Assembly (NCBI RefSeq): GCF_000024425.1
Contig: NC_013946.1
Location: 2,418,001-2,482,000 of the forward strand
Direction: 5' to 3'
Source of the DNA: Meiothermus ruber DSM 1279
Lineage (GTDB): Bacteria > Deinococcota > Deinococci > Deinococcales > Thermaceae
Length of the DNA stretch: 64,000 nt
The notes under the pieces were generated by a model that was not told the DNA's origin, ran no database searches, and was given only the letters and a program-made list of their open reading frames with translations. Each line of letters opens with the position of its first letter. Within the stretch, counting starts at the first letter, position 1. The translations under genes and the position numbers were made by a program. Shown piece by piece: positions 1-9,861 of this stretch.

Positions 1-59
1 TGGAAGGGGCCAGCCCCCCCGAGCAGCCCCTGCAGGCCTGGTGGGAGCGTTTTGGTTAG
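1..59 (+). CDS. 3' end of an unidentified gene (partial)
   Basis: A reading frame enters from the left edge in frame 3 and ends at a TAG at 57-59, leaving about 18 residues ending in QAWWERFG. The tail is too short to assign a family. It could also be chance, because a GC-rich stretch this short often stays open. It is listed because the next gene is on the other strand and the sequence up to the stop has coding-like third-position GC. Confidence 0.35.
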   Translation, partial: EGASPPEQPLQAWWERFG

Positions 60-162
60 GGTTTCCCAGTCCGTGGCAAATTGGACTGCGATGATTCATG
101 CGGCTTCACAAGGGTACACATCAAGTCAAAAATCGCACCACACATCAGATCCCACAGGCAAA

Positions 163-187
163 CAACCCCAGTCGCCTGACCGGGGTT
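163..187 (-). terminator. Possible terminator of the sugar ABC ATPase gene
   Basis: An inverted repeat with arms AACCCCAGTC and GACCGGGGTT (one A-C mismatch, four-base loop) lies 20 bases beyond the stop of the minus-strand ATPase gene. On that strand it is followed by a weak T-rich stretch (GTTTG). The position fits an intrinsic terminator but the T-tract is poor. Confidence 0.45.
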
Positions 188-206
188 GCGTTGAATGTCT
201 AGCGCT

Positions 207-1352
<1,146 letters not shown>

Positions 1353-1371
1353 TATTGGCCTCCAATCTGAT

Positions 1372-1460
1372 GCCAAGCCGCCATGCTGGCTTGGCGCGTA
1401 CCGCGTTCCCGCGCTGTGAGACCTCGCCCTGGCGAGCCCATCGGGGATTCATCTGGTACG
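1372..1460 (-). promoter_or_regulatory. Structured leader upstream of the sugar ATPase
   Basis: The 185-base gap between the ATPase start and the Fe-S gene holds a perfect 8-bp hairpin (GCCAAGCC, loop of 8, GGCTTGGC, 1372-1395), a 6-bp hairpin CTCGCC-CT-GGCGAG (about 1431-1444) and a longer-range pair GCGTACC (1395) / GGTACGC (1454) that encloses the second hairpin. This is read as a folded 5' leader or operator region. No known riboswitch class was recognised. Confidence 0.35.
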
Positions 1461-1539
1461 CGGCCAGTTTACCCAGTTTGCGCAACCAACTTCAATACCT
1501 GGCGTGACGCTGACACCCCAGGGTCTTAAAGCGGTACAG

Positions 1540-3591
1540 CTATTCGCCCGCCGGGCTGGCCTGCTTGCTTTTTAGCTGCTGCACCACCAGCTCAGAGATA
1601 TCCAGCACCCTGGGGGCCTGGCCCTCGGGTTCCTGGGCGGTCTCGAGGTTCATCATCTGCATACAGAAGGGACAGCCCACCGCAATGGTCTCGGCCCCGG
1701 TGCCCCTAAGCTCGCGGTAGCGGTGGGTAGAGACCCGCTCCTGGCCGGGCTCCTCCTCTTTCCAGAACTGGGCCCCGCCGGCCCCGCAGCAGAAGCTATT
1801 GGTGCCGTGGCGCGGGGGCTCCTTGAGCGCAAGGCCGGCCGCCTGGATGACCTGGCGGGGTTCTTGCAGCACCCCGTTGTGCCGGCCCAGGTAGCAAGGG
1901 TCGTGGTAGGTAACCGCCCCGCTCATGGGCAGGAGCTCGAGCCGCTTAGCATCAATCAGCTCGGCGATGAACTCGGTGTGGTGCTTGACCGTGTAGCGGC
2001 CGCCAAAGTCTTTGTACTCGTTGGCCAGGGTGTGGAAGCAGTGGGGGCAGGTGGTCACGATGGTCTTGGGCTTATCCGCCATGACCGCGTTCAAGGTCTC
2101 TACGTTCTCGGTGGCCAACTGCATGAACAGAAACTCGTTGCCGGCCCGCCGGGCCGCATCCCCCGTGCATTTTTCCTGCTTGCCCAGCACCGCCCAGCTC
2201 GTGCCGGACTCATGCAGAATTTCCGCGAAGGCCCGGGCGGTCTTCTGGGCGCGGGGGTCGTAGGCCGGGGCGCAGCCCACCCAGTAGAGCACCTCGGCCT
2301 CGGGGTTCTCACTTACGGTCTTGACCGGGAACGGCAGCCCCTCGGCCCAGGCCAGGCGCTTATCGGCCCCCAGGTTCCAGGGGTTGCCGTTGCGCTCCAT
2401 GCCCTTGAAGGCGTTGTTGAGCTGGGTGGGGAAGGCCCCCTGCATCATCACCTGTTCGCGCCGCACGTCCAGGATGTGCAGCATGGGCTCGTTGCCCACC
2501 GGGCAGACCTCCACGCAGGCGTTGCAGGTGGTGCAGGCCCAGAGGGCCTCTTCGTTCAGGGCAAACTCCAGCAACGGGCGGGGGCTCTCCTGGCCCGCGG
2601 CAAAAGCCGGCAGAATCTGGTTCAGCTCGTAGCGCTCGTTGATGATCAGGGCCGAGGGCGAGAGGGCCTTGCCGGTGGTGTAGGCCGGACAGACCTCCTG
2701 GCAGCGGTTGCACATGATGCAGCTATAGGCGTCCAGCAGGCGCGGCCAGGTGAAGTCCTCCAGCTTGGCGACCCCGAACTTCTCCAGCTTTTCCAGCTCT
2801 TCAAAGTCCTTGGCGATGGGCAGCAGGGCCCCTGGCTTCTCCTTCTTGAAGGCCAGGTTGAGGGGGGCCAGGAATAGGTGGATGTGCTTGGAGCGGGCAA
2901 AGTAAGGGATGAAGAGCAGAATCGAGCCGATGGCAAACCACCAGAAGAGGTGCTCGAGGACGATCAACCGGTCTACATCCACCCACAGGAACAGGTTGCT
3001 GGCCAGGCTGGCTACCGGCTGGAAGGGATCGGGGCCGTACTCGAGGTTGGCGGCCTGGGCGGCCTTGTGCAGCAGGCGGCTCCCCACGTGAAAAAGAATG
3101 AACCCACCCACAATGGCGCTATCGGTGGGGATGCCCTCGCGCACCCGCTCATGCAGGGGGGTCTTCTCGTTCCAGCTAAAGGTCTTGCGCCCCGCCCCGG
3201 AGTAACGCCGGATGAGCAGTCCGGTAATGCCGACCAGAATGAGAGCCGTGAGGATGTCGGCCACCAGGTTGTAGCCGTTCCAGAAGCCCCCCCGGGCCTT
3301 GAAGGGGAAGAAGCCATCGAGCACGTCCACCAGGTTCACGCTCAGGTAAAACACAAAGCCGTAGAACACAAAGGCGTGCAGCAGGCTCACCCAGGGCCGC
3401 TTTTTGAAGACGGTCTGCATGGTGAGGGTCTGCCACAAAGCCCGGCCCGCTCGAGCCGGCAGGTTGTCGAAGCGGTCTTCGGGCTGGCCCCGGCGGATGG
3501 CCTTGTAGACGCGGTACAGCGCCCCACCACCAAAATAAAGCGAGGCCAGCACCAGCAGCAAGAAGAGGATTTTTTCAGGTGTGGTTAGCAT
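1540..3591 (-). CDS. Membrane-bound (Fe-S) oxidoreductase, EtfD/HdrD-like
   Basis: A 683-residue membrane protein expected to pass electrons from a soluble donor to the quinone pool. About five or six hydrophobic helices fill residues 1-230 (cytochrome b / NarI-like part). Two ferredoxin-type 4Fe-4S motifs follow, CIMCNRCQEVCP near 291 and CTTCNACVEVCP near 353, and then two CCG domains (GCAPAYDPRAQ; DPCYLGRH with NSFCCGAGG) as in GlpC and heterodisulfide reductase subunit D. This order matches EtfD-type proteins that reoxidise electron-transfer flavoprotein during fatty acid oxidation. The start has GGGAG upstream. No etfAB genes are nearby, so the partner is inferred from family knowledge only. 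Confidence 0.85.
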   Translation of the reverse strand: MLTTPEKILFLLLVLASLYFGGGALYRVYKAIRRGQPEDRFDNLPARAGRALWQTLTMQTVFKKRPWVSLLHAFVFYGFVFYLSVNLVDVLDGFFPFKARGGFWNGYNLVADILTALILVGITGLLIRRYSGAGRKTFSWNEKTPLHERVREGIPTDSAIVGGFILFHVGSRLLHKAAQAANLEYGPDPFQPVASLASNLFLWVDVDRLIVLEHLFWWFAIGSILLFIPYFARSKHIHLFLAPLNLAFKKEKPGALLPIAKDFEELEKLEKFGVAKLEDFTWPRLLDAYSCIMCNRCQEVCPAYTTGKALSPSALIINERYELNQILPAFAAGQESPRPLLEFALNEEALWACTTCNACVEVCPVGNEPMLHILDVRREQVMMQGAFPTQLNNAFKGMERNGNPWNLGADKRLAWAEGLPFPVKTVSENPEAEVLYWVGCAPAYDPRAQKTARAFAEILHESGTSWAVLGKQEKCTGDAARRAGNEFLFMQLATENVETLNAVMADKPKTIVTTCPHCFHTLANEYKDFGGRYTVKHHTEFIAELIDAKRLELLPMSGAVTYHDPCYLGRHNGVLQEPRQVIQAAGLALKEPPRHGTNSFCCGAGGAQFWKEEEPGQERVSTHRYRELRGTGAETIAVGCPFCMQMMNLETAQEPEGQAPRVLDISELVVQQLKSKQASPAGE

Positions 3592-3616
3592 GGAACTCCC
3601 TTCAAGCGGTAAAAAT

Positions 3617-3631
3617 TTATACTGAGTATAA
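3617..3631. promoter_or_regulatory. 15-bp palindrome between divergent genes
   Basis: TTATACT-G-AGTATAA is a perfect inverted repeat with a single-base centre. It lies 26 bp upstream of the EtfD-like gene and 69 bp upstream of the divergent small membrane protein. Each arm contains a TATACT-like -10 element, so a dimeric repressor bound here would cover promoters in both directions. The binding protein is unknown. Confidence 0.45.
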
Positions 3632-3699
3632 GTTTATTGGTCGCCTGGACGGATATCAAGTGCGGGGCTTTACCTCAACCCATCGTACAATGCAGGGCG

Positions 3700-3936
3700 A
3701 TGAGTACCTTCGTGCTGGCCTGGATCTTGCTGCTGGTGTTTGCCGCTTTTAACAACTACATCATCTACCGGCTTCTGCGGGAGCGCAACCGCACCGACTT
3801 GATGTGGATTGGCGTGGTCGCCACGGTAATACCGGTGGCGCTTTTTGCCCTGTGGCCGGGGGCGCTGACCCTGATGTCGTTCCCGCTTTTGCAGAGCATC
3901 GGGATGCTGTTGATCATGCGCCTGGCGCAGCGCTAG
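3700..3936 (+). CDS. Small membrane protein of unknown function
   Basis: A 78-residue protein starting MSTFVLAWILL with two or three hydrophobic helices, about residues 3-21, 33-50 and 54-72, separated by a basic loop (RLLRERNRTD). The ATG at 3700 is preferred to an upstream TTG at 3637 because the helix begins right after it and a weak CAGGG lies upstream. No family is recognised. It is transcribed divergently from the EtfD-like gene and ends two bases before the convergent CAP-domain gene. Confidence 0.6.
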   Translation: MSTFVLAWILLLVFAAFNNYIIYRLLRERNRTDLMWIGVVATVIPVALFALWPGALTLMSFPLLQSIGMLLIMRLAQR

Positions 3937-3938
3937 CC

Positions 3939-4409
3939 CTAGCGTGGCTGGGCCAGCACCACCGTCCAAGCGTAACCGACCCTCGAGAGCCCCGCCCCGG
4001 CCTCGGTGTAGTAGGGATTCATGATGGCCCGGCAGTGTACCGGCGAACGCAACCACCAGCGCACGGCCCGCGCCGGGTCGCTACTACGGCCCTTGAAGAT
4101 AATTTCTGACATGCGCAGGTAACCATAACCGGCCCTGGCAACCCGCACCCGCGGCCCCACCCCCTGGTAGTAGTGCGACATAAAGCCGTAGCGTCCCATG
4201 TTCAGGGCATGCTTCTTAGCGGCTAGGGCCAGGGTTGCGTTGTAACGCAAGGGGGGTAGCCGGACACCACCACCACCCCCACGGCAGGCCACACCCCGGG
4301 CCCGTGCATCGTTGAGCAAGGAGAGAATTTGCGTCTCGAGCTGAGTGGTGGACTGCGCCACTGCCAGCGGGCCAATCAGAGCAATAAGCACCCAGACCAC
4401 CCTTTTCAT
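3939..4409 (-). CDS. Exported CAP-domain (SCP/PR-1-like, YkwD-type) protein
   Basis: A 156-residue protein with a cleavable signal peptide (MKRVVWVLIALIGPLAVAQ) and one CAP domain. Recognisable CAP elements are the helix with KKHALNMGRYGFMSHYYQ, the stretch SEIIFKG, AVRWWLRSPVHCRAIMNPYYTEAGAG (normally W-x-x-S-x-x-H-x-x-x-I/L), and the final YAWTVVLAQ strand. Two cysteines (CRGGGG region and VHC) could pair. Bacterial YkwD-like proteins are extracellular and mostly of unknown function, so none is assigned. It converges on the small membrane protein gene with a two-base gap. Confidence 0.85.
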   Translation of the reverse strand: MKRVVWVLIALIGPLAVAQSTTQLETQILSLLNDARARGVACRGGGGGVRLPPLRYNATLALAAKKHALNMGRYGFMSHYYQGVGPRVRVARAGYGYLRMSEIIFKGRSSDPARAVRWWLRSPVHCRAIMNPYYTEAGAGLSRVGYAWTVVLAQPR

Positions 4410-4467
4410 AGGACTGCCGATAAGCTACCACCCCACCACCCCCTCAGGCAACCCCAGCGGCCCGGAT

Positions 4468-4917
4468 TCACACCAGGGTAAAGCTTAAGAAAGCAAAAAG
4501 AATACCCAGGACGGCGCCCACAGCGACCTCGAGGTAGGTGTGGCCCAGCAACTCCTTGAGGGGCTCGGGCCGCGGGCCGTGGGCGAAAACTGCACGAAAC
4601 TCCTCAAACAGGTCGTTCAGGCGCTCGGCGTGCAGCCCGGCCGCCCGGCGAATACCGGTGGCATCGTACATCACGATGATAGCCAGCACCACCGCAATGG
4701 CGAAAAAGGCGCTGCCCACCCCCTCGGTAATGCCCACCCCTGTGGCTAAAGCGGCCACCGTAGCGGAGTGGGAGGAGGGCATGCCACCGGTCTCGGCCAG
4801 GCGTTCCCACTCCCAGCGGCGCTCCACCCAGTAGTAGATAAACAGCTTGAGAAGCTGTGCCACCACGCTGGCTAAGACAGCCGTCCAGAGCACCTGGTTA
4901 GAGAGCAACTCACCCAT
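4468..4917 (-). CDS. DUF212 / divergent PAP2 family membrane protein (YuiD-like)
   Basis: A 149-residue integral membrane protein of the divergent PAP2 (DUF212) family, related to phosphatidic acid phosphatase and vanadium haloperoxidase folds. The family core GGMPSSHSATVAALATGVG (residues about 43-61) and YDATGIRRAAG are present. Three or four hydrophobic helices are visible. The biochemical activity of this group is not established. It lies directly downstream of folD with a short gap and may be the last gene of the asp23-like/nusB/folD transcription unit. Confidence 0.85.
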   Translation of the reverse strand: MGELLSNQVLWTAVLASVVAQLLKLFIYYWVERRWEWERLAETGGMPSSHSATVAALATGVGITEGVGSAFFAIAVVLAIIVMYDATGIRRAAGLHAERLNDLFEEFRAVFAHGPRPEPLKELLGHTYLEVAVGAVLGILFAFLSFTLV

Positions 4918-4953
4918 AGTCAGCGCTACCTGCCAGATTCTACCTTCATGGGG

Positions 4954-5835
4954 TTAGCGCGCCGCCTGCAACCGCTCGCCCGTGGGCCTGCCCCGCCGCC
5001 GCATGGCCGCAATCACCGTGTTGTAAAGCAGCATAGCCACCGTCATAGGGCCCACGCCGCCGGGCACCGGGGTCAGGGCCGAGGCCACAGCCGCCACCCC
5101 CGGGGCCACATCCCCTACCAGGATGTCGCGGCCTTTTTCGTTCTGGCCCACGCGGTTGATGCCCACATCCACCACCACCGCGCCCGGTCGCACCATCTCG
5201 GGCGTAATGAGGCCGGCTTTCCCCACCGCCGCCACCAGAACATCGGCCCTGCGGCAAACCGCGGCCAGGTCTTGGGTGCGCGAGTGGGCCAGGGTCACGG
5301 TGGCGTGCTCCCGCAACATCAGCGCGGCCAGGGGCTTGCCCACCAGGTTGCTGCGCCCCACAATCACCACTTCCTTGCCGGCCAAGGGAATCTGGTAGTG
5401 CTTCAGAAGGCGCATAACCCCGGCCGGTGTGCACGACTCCAGGGCTTCCAGCCCCATCCACATCCGCCCAGCATTGACCGGGGTCAGGCCGTCCACATCC
5501 TTGAGGGGATCGATGGCTTCCAGCACGGCATTGAAATCAACCTGCCTGGGCACCGGCGACTGCACCAGGATACCATCCACCTCGGGGTCGGCGTTGAGCC
5601 GGGCAATGTGGGCCAGCAGCTCCTCTTGCGAGGTACTTTCGGGGAACACATCCACCTGGCTGGAGAGTCCAAGTCTTTTAGCCTGCCGATCCTTTAGACG
5701 CACATAGGCCACCGAGGCCGGGTCATCCCCCAGCCGCACCACCCTCAGGTGGGGTACATAGGGTAAGGTGGCGAGCAGGGTTTGCAGCTCCTGATAAACC
5801 GCCTCGGCAACAGGAGGGCCGGATAGTTCTAGCAT
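4954..5835 (-). CDS. folD: Bifunctional methylenetetrahydrofolate dehydrogenase / methenyltetrahydrofolate cyclohydrolase
   Basis: Cytoplasmic one-carbon enzyme that oxidises 5,10-methylene-THF to 10-formyl-THF in two steps. The 293-residue product has the catalytic-domain signature SVAYVRLKDRQAKRLG with the catalytic Tyr and Lys, the conserved DGILVQSPVPRQVDFNAVLEAIDPLKDVDG, and the NAD(P)-binding region VVIVGRSNLVGKPLAALML. The start at 5835 (MLELSGPP) is favoured by GAGGTG 6 bases upstream; a TTG six codons earlier is less likely. The order asp23-like, nusB, folD is conserved in many bacteria, which supports all three calls. Confidence 0.96.
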   Translation of the reverse strand: MLELSGPPVAEAVYQELQTLLATLPYVPHLRVVRLGDDPASVAYVRLKDRQAKRLGLSSQVDVFPESTSQEELLAHIARLNADPEVDGILVQSPVPRQVDFNAVLEAIDPLKDVDGLTPVNAGRMWMGLEALESCTPAGVMRLLKHYQIPLAGKEVVIVGRSNLVGKPLAALMLREHATVTLAHSRTQDLAAVCRRADVLVAAVGKAGLITPEMVRPGAVVVDVGINRVGQNEKGRDILVGDVAPGVAAVASALTPVPGGVGPMTVAMLLYNTVIAAMRRRGRPTGERLQAAR

Positions 5836-5878
5836 GGCGCACCTCGAGGTCAAAAGAAGATTTTGGTATGCAAGCGGC

Positions 5879-6337
5879 CTAGTCGCTCTTGGCTACCGCC
5901 GATAGCTCACCCGCTTCAATGCGTTTGAGCAAACGGGCTAAAACCCCGTTGACAAAGCGCCCAGAGTCCTCGCCGCCATAGCGCTTGGCAATTTTGACCG
6001 CCACCTCGATCAAAGGGGCATAGGGCGTGGGCTCGAAGAGCATCTCATAGGTCGCCAGGCGCAAAACCGCCAGGTCGGTCTTAGCCATCTGGCTGAAGCT
6101 CCACCCCTCAATGGTGCTGGCCAGCGCTTCATCCACCGTTTGCTGTTGCGCTGCATAGCCCTGCACCAGGCGCTGGGCGAACAAGAGCCCCTCATGATCG
6201 AGCACATCGGCTTCCTGGTCGGCCTCCTCGGGTTCGACTTCCTGGGTGGCGTGCTGCCAGGCCGCCTCGAGCGGAACCCCGCCCACAGCGTGCTCAAACA
6301 GCACCTTAAAGGCCAGTTCACGCGCTTTACGCCGCAT
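5879..6337 (-). CDS. nusB: Transcription antitermination factor NusB
   Basis: A 152-residue all-helical RNA-binding protein that with NusE binds boxA during rRNA transcription. It has the typical start RRKARELAFKVLFEH, the central DEALASTIEGWSFSQMAKTDLAVLRLATYEML block, and the C-terminal EVAVKIAKRYGGEDSGRFVNGVLARL motif. The length is slightly above the usual 140 because of an acidic insert near residues 28-45. GGGGGT precedes the ATG. It lies between the asp23-like gene and folD. Confidence 0.96.
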   Translation of the reverse strand: MRRKARELAFKVLFEHAVGGVPLEAAWQHATQEVEPEEADQEADVLDHEGLLFAQRLVQGYAAQQQTVDEALASTIEGWSFSQMAKTDLAVLRLATYEMLFEPTPYAPLIEVAVKIAKRYGGEDSGRFVNGVLARLLKRIEAGELSAVAKSD

Positions 6338-6408
6338 GCGACCCCCAGCTCAAGCAGCACAGACAACAGCCCAGGTCAACGCGCTTGAAGCGCCCGGCAA
6401 AAAACATA

Positions 6409-6744
6409 CTAGGCTGCATGGGGCTCCTTATACTCCACAGCCACCACCGTAACGTTGACCGCCTTAACCTTGAGGCCCGTGGAGGCCATTAAGACCTCCC
6501 CCACGGTTCGCTGAGCCTCCTTGGCCGCTTCGATTACGGATCTACCGTAATCCACACACACGTTAAGGTCAACCACCAGGGTGTCCCCTTCGCGCTCCAC
6601 GCGCACCGGGCGTGAGCGCCGCCCCGACAGCATCTCGCCCACACTCCGGCCACCCGCCTGGGCCAGGCGCAACCCTTTTTGCCCCTCCAGCGCCAGCGTC
6701 ACCAGGCTGACCAGGGCCGATTCGGAAAGGTCGTAGTCCACCAT
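6409..6744 (-). CDS. Asp23/Gls24 family protein (DUF322)
   Basis: A 111-residue cytoplasmic protein of the Asp23/Gls24 envelope-stress family. Visible family features are SESALVSLVTLALEGQKGL, the GRRSRPVRVEREGDTLVVDLNVCVDYGRS strand region and the C-terminal GLKVKAVNVTVVAVEY. Family members sit at the membrane or relate to cell-envelope homeostasis, though their exact role is unclear. It is the first gene of the unit leading to nusB and folD. Confidence 0.88.
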   Translation of the reverse strand: MVDYDLSESALVSLVTLALEGQKGLRLAQAGGRSVGEMLSGRRSRPVRVEREGDTLVVDLNVCVDYGRSVIEAAKEAQRTVGEVLMASTGLKVKAVNVTVVAVEYKEPHAA

Positions 6745-6831
6745 GCCCGTAGTTTACCTGCTTGTGAGCCTCGAGCGCACCCACCCCCAAAAGCAGTTGG
6801 GGCAGGCCAGCCCCCTTAACAAACCCATCCT

Positions 6832-7902
6832 TCAGTACGGCAGCGGCCAGGTTCGGAAGTAGTCCCGAATGCGGCCCCACAAACCCACCAGCCCCCGGGG
6901 TTCCAGAATCAGGAACAACAGAATGAGCACCCCAAAAGCCACGCTGCGCCAGGCCGAGAGCTGGGCCACGTACTGCGGCCCGAAAGCCCCGGCAATCACG
7001 CTCAGGATTTCGGGGATCAGGACGATAAACAAAGCCCCCAAGACCGCGCCCAGCACCGTGCCAGCCCCGCCCACGATCACGATGGCCAGGTACTGGATGC
7101 TAAAGGCAAGCACGAAGTTCTCCGGGGTCACCGCCCCAATCAGGTGCATCAGGATACCCCCGGCAATGCCCCCGTAGAAGGCAGAAAGGGCAAAAGCCGT
7201 GAGCTTGGAGCGCACCAGATCTACACCGGAGAGCTGGGCCGAGAGATCGTTATCGCGCACGGCGAACCAGGCCCGGCCCGCCCGGGTTGAGAGCAGGCGC
7301 TTGGCATAAAAGAACATGGGGATGGCAAACACCAGGCCAAGGTAGTACACCACCCGGTCGTCGGCCAGGGGCAGCCCCAGAAAAGTGCCCTCCGCCGGAA
7401 GACTGCGGCCGGCCACCCCCCCGGTGAAAGCAGTCCAACGCTTGAAAACATAGTCGGCCAGGAACTGAAAGGCCAGCGTAGCGATGGCCAGGTAGGCCCC
7501 CTTGATGCGCAGCGAGGGGATGCCCAGCACAATCCCAATCAGGGCGGCCACCAGCCCACCGGCCAGGATACCCAGGGGGGCCAGGTCGCCCGAGAGGTGG
7601 CTCGAGACATAGGCGCCAATGCCCACAAACGCGGCCTGGCCCAGCGAAATCTGGCCCGCGCCCCCCACCAGCAGGTGCAGGCCCAGGCCGGCCAGGGCTG
7701 CTATCAGAATCTGGGTGGTTACAAACAGCGGGTACTGCGGCAAGAGCAAAGGCAGCACCAGCACGCCAATAATTGCCACGGCCAGCCAGAAGCGCCCCTG
7801 GGGGGTGCTGGCGTAGGCCTCGTCCTGGCGGTAGTCTTCGCGCACCGTACGCGAGAAGCGGCGGCTAAAGGCATCGGTTAGGGTTTGGCTCAGGCGGTAC
7901 AT
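6832..7902 (-). CDS. livM: Branched-chain amino acid-type ABC transporter permease LivM
   Basis: A 356-residue inner-membrane permease with about 9-10 helices. The family signatures GLHLLVGGAGQISLGQAAFVGIGAY and the EAA-like cytoplasmic region around RDNDLSAQLSGVDLVRSKLTAFALSAFYGGIAGGI are present. The N-terminal 37 residues are polar and cytoplasmic. It is the last gene of the six-gene Liv unit and follows the acyl-CoA synthetase. The substrate may be a carboxylic acid rather than an amino acid, given the embedded ligase; that is inference. Confidence 0.92.
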   Translation of the reverse strand: MYRLSQTLTDAFSRRFSRTVREDYRQDEAYASTPQGRFWLAVAIIGVLVLPLLLPQYPLFVTTQILIAALAGLGLHLLVGGAGQISLGQAAFVGIGAYVSSHLSGDLAPLGILAGGLVAALIGIVLGIPSLRIKGAYLAIATLAFQFLADYVFKRWTAFTGGVAGRSLPAEGTFLGLPLADDRVVYYLGLVFAIPMFFYAKRLLSTRAGRAWFAVRDNDLSAQLSGVDLVRSKLTAFALSAFYGGIAGGILMHLIGAVTPENFVLAFSIQYLAIVIVGGAGTVLGAVLGALFIVLIPEILSVIAGAFGPQYVAQLSAWRSVAFGVLILLFLILEPRGLVGLWGRIRDYFRTWPLPY

Positions 7903-7956
7903 GACGGGTTTCCTCGGAGGTTCAACAGCAGCATCTACAACGCATCGGTCGCTTCC

Positions 7957-9861
7957 TTAGGCACGCACCTTGGGTTCATCCATCGGCCTGCCCACATCGG
8001 CAATCTGCACCTCGGCCTCGAGGGTACCCTGGCCCTCGAGGTAGCGGATGGGCAGCGTCAGCTTTACCTTTCTGGAGCCATCGTACAGCGCGGCCAGCAA
8101 AGCTGCGTAGCGCGCCTCCACCGTCCCCCGCTTGACCTTGCGGGTGCGGGTGATCTCCTCGTCGTCGGCGTGCAGCTCTTTGGGCAGGATGGCAAAGCGG
8201 CGCACCTTGAGCTCTTCGGGTAGGCTCTCACAAGCCATCCTGAGCTCCTGGGCAATCAGCTCGTAGACCTGCGGGTTGGAGGTCAGGCTCTGGTAGGTGG
8301 TAAAGATGATGCCGCGCTTGCGCGCCCAGTTCTGGGTGTTCTCGGGGTCAAGCTCAATCAGGGCCGTCACAAACGGCTTGCCGTGGCCGATCACCACCGC
8401 CTCGCGGATGTAGGGCGAGTATTTGAGGCGGTTCTCCAGGAATTGCGGCGCAAAGCGGGTGCCGTCGGCCAGGGCCCCCACCTCCTTGAGCCGGCCCAGC
8501 AGCACCAAATGGCCGTTTTCGTTAAAGAAGCCCGCATCGCCGGTACGGAACCAGCCGTCCTCGGTAAAGGTTTCCCTGGTAGCGGCCTCGTTCTTGAAGT
8601 AGCCCGCGAACACCTGCCGGCCCTTAACCTGAATCTCGCCATCCTCGGCGATGCGCACCTGGGTATTGGGCAGGGGCTTGCCCACCGTCTCGGGCGGGGT
8701 GTCGCCGGGCAGGTGGGCCACGCTGGTGGCCGCGGTCTCGGACTGGCCGTAGACCTGGCGGATATCCACCCCCAGCGCGCGGAAAAAGGTGAACACTTCG
8801 GGGCCCAGCGGGGCCCCCCCCGTGGCGGCGATGCGGCAGGCTGCCAGCCCCATGCGGGCCCGGAGCGGGCGGGCCACCAGCGGGTAGGCCAGGGCCCGAG
8901 CCAGGTTGAGCCCAAAGCCAATGGGCTCTTTGCGGAACTCGCGCTGGGCGCACTCGAGCAACACCCCCATACCCCAGCGGTAGACGGCCTTCTTGAGCCC
9001 GTCGGCGTCCTCCATCCGGCTGCGCACAATGGCCGCTGCATCCTCCCACAGCCTTGCCGGGGCCAGATAAAAGTCGGGCTGCACCTCTTTGACATCCTCG
9101 CGCACGGTGATCACATCCTCGGGGAAGTGCACCACCGTGCCGTCGGTAAGGTTGCGCACCACCGTGAGCATCTGCTCGCCAATCCAGGGCAGCGGCAGGT
9201 ACGAAAACACCCACTCCCCGCCGCGGATGCTGATGGTCTCGCGGCCCGCCTCGGCCCCGGCGATCAGTTGGGCGTGGGTCAGCATGGCCAGCTTGCTGCG
9301 GGCCGTGGTGCCGGAGGTGGGCGCCAAGAGCGCCACCGTATCGGGCCCCACCTGGGCTTGCGCGGCCCGCACAGCCTGGCGGTTTTTCTCGGCCTGGCCC
9401 AGCTCCAGCACGCTGCTAAAGGGCCGTACCCGCTCGTTCCAGTACTTGCTCATGCCGGCCTCTTCCCAGACCAGCACAAACTTTAGCTTGTCCAGGTGGG
9501 GCAGCACCTTATCCAGTTGTTCTTCGTCCGAGACCACAATGCCCGCGCACTCGGAGAACTCGATGAAGTAACCCACCTCCTCCGGCATGGCATCGGCGTA
9601 GATGCCCATGGGCATGGCCCCTACAGTCTGGGCCGCCAGTTCGGATATGACCCACTCCGGTGCGTTCTGGCCCAGGATGGCCAGCACTCTACCCGGCTCC
9701 AGGCCCAGTTCCAGCAACCCCCCCGCAAGCTGCTCGACCTTCTCTTTGAGGTGGGCCCAGGAGGTGGTCTCCCACACCCCCAGGCGCTTAACCCGCATCG
9801 CAGGGGCGTTGGGCCTGGTCTGGGCGTGATGGGCCAGAAATTCAATCAGGGTCTGACTCAT
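7957..9861 (-). CDS. AMP-forming acyl-CoA synthetase (long-chain fatty acid/aromatic acid CoA ligase-like)
   Basis: A 634-residue adenylate-forming enzyme that activates a carboxylic acid with ATP and CoA. The P-loop is LLAPTSGTTARSKLAMLTH near residue 180, a variant of the usual TSGTTGxPKG that keeps the lysine. YGQSETAAT, GEIQVKGRQVFAGYF and GWFRTGDAGFFNENGHLVLLGRLKE follow in order. The length matches long-chain acyl-CoA synthetases. Its ATG overlaps the stop of livG (ATGA at 9858-9861), which implies translational coupling with the transporter. A role in trapping the imported acid as its CoA ester is a reasonable inference. Confidence 0.9.
   Translation of the reverse strand: MSQTLIEFLAHHAQTRPNAPAMRVKRLGVWETTSWAHLKEKVEQLAGGLLELGLEPGRVLAILGQNAPEWVISELAAQTVGAMPMGIYADAMPEEVGYFIEFSECAGIVVSDEEQLDKVLPHLDKLKFVLVWEEAGMSKYWNERVRPFSSVLELGQAEKNRQAVRAAQAQVGPDTVALLAPTSGTTARSKLAMLTHAQLIAGAEAGRETISIRGGEWVFSYLPLPWIGEQMLTVVRNLTDGTVVHFPEDVITVREDVKEVQPDFYLAPARLWEDAAAIVRSRMEDADGLKKAVYRWGMGVLLECAQREFRKEPIGFGLNLARALAYPLVARPLRARMGLAACRIAATGGAPLGPEVFTFFRALGVDIRQVYGQSETAATSVAHLPGDTPPETVGKPLPNTQVRIAEDGEIQVKGRQVFAGYFKNEAATRETFTEDGWFRTGDAGFFNENGHLVLLGRLKEVGALADGTRFAPQFLENRLKYSPYIREAVVIGHGKPFVTALIELDPENTQNWARKRGIIFTTYQSLTSNPQVYELIAQELRMACESLPEELKVRRFAILPKELHADDEEITRTRKVKRGTVEARYAALLAALYDGSRKVKLTLPIRYLEGQGTLEAEVQIADVGRPMDEPKVRA

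Noticed and set aside
8383-9486. 367-residue frame antisense to the acyl-CoA synthetase
   Set aside because: The opposite strand has all adenylation motifs; the antisense product has no recognisable domain.
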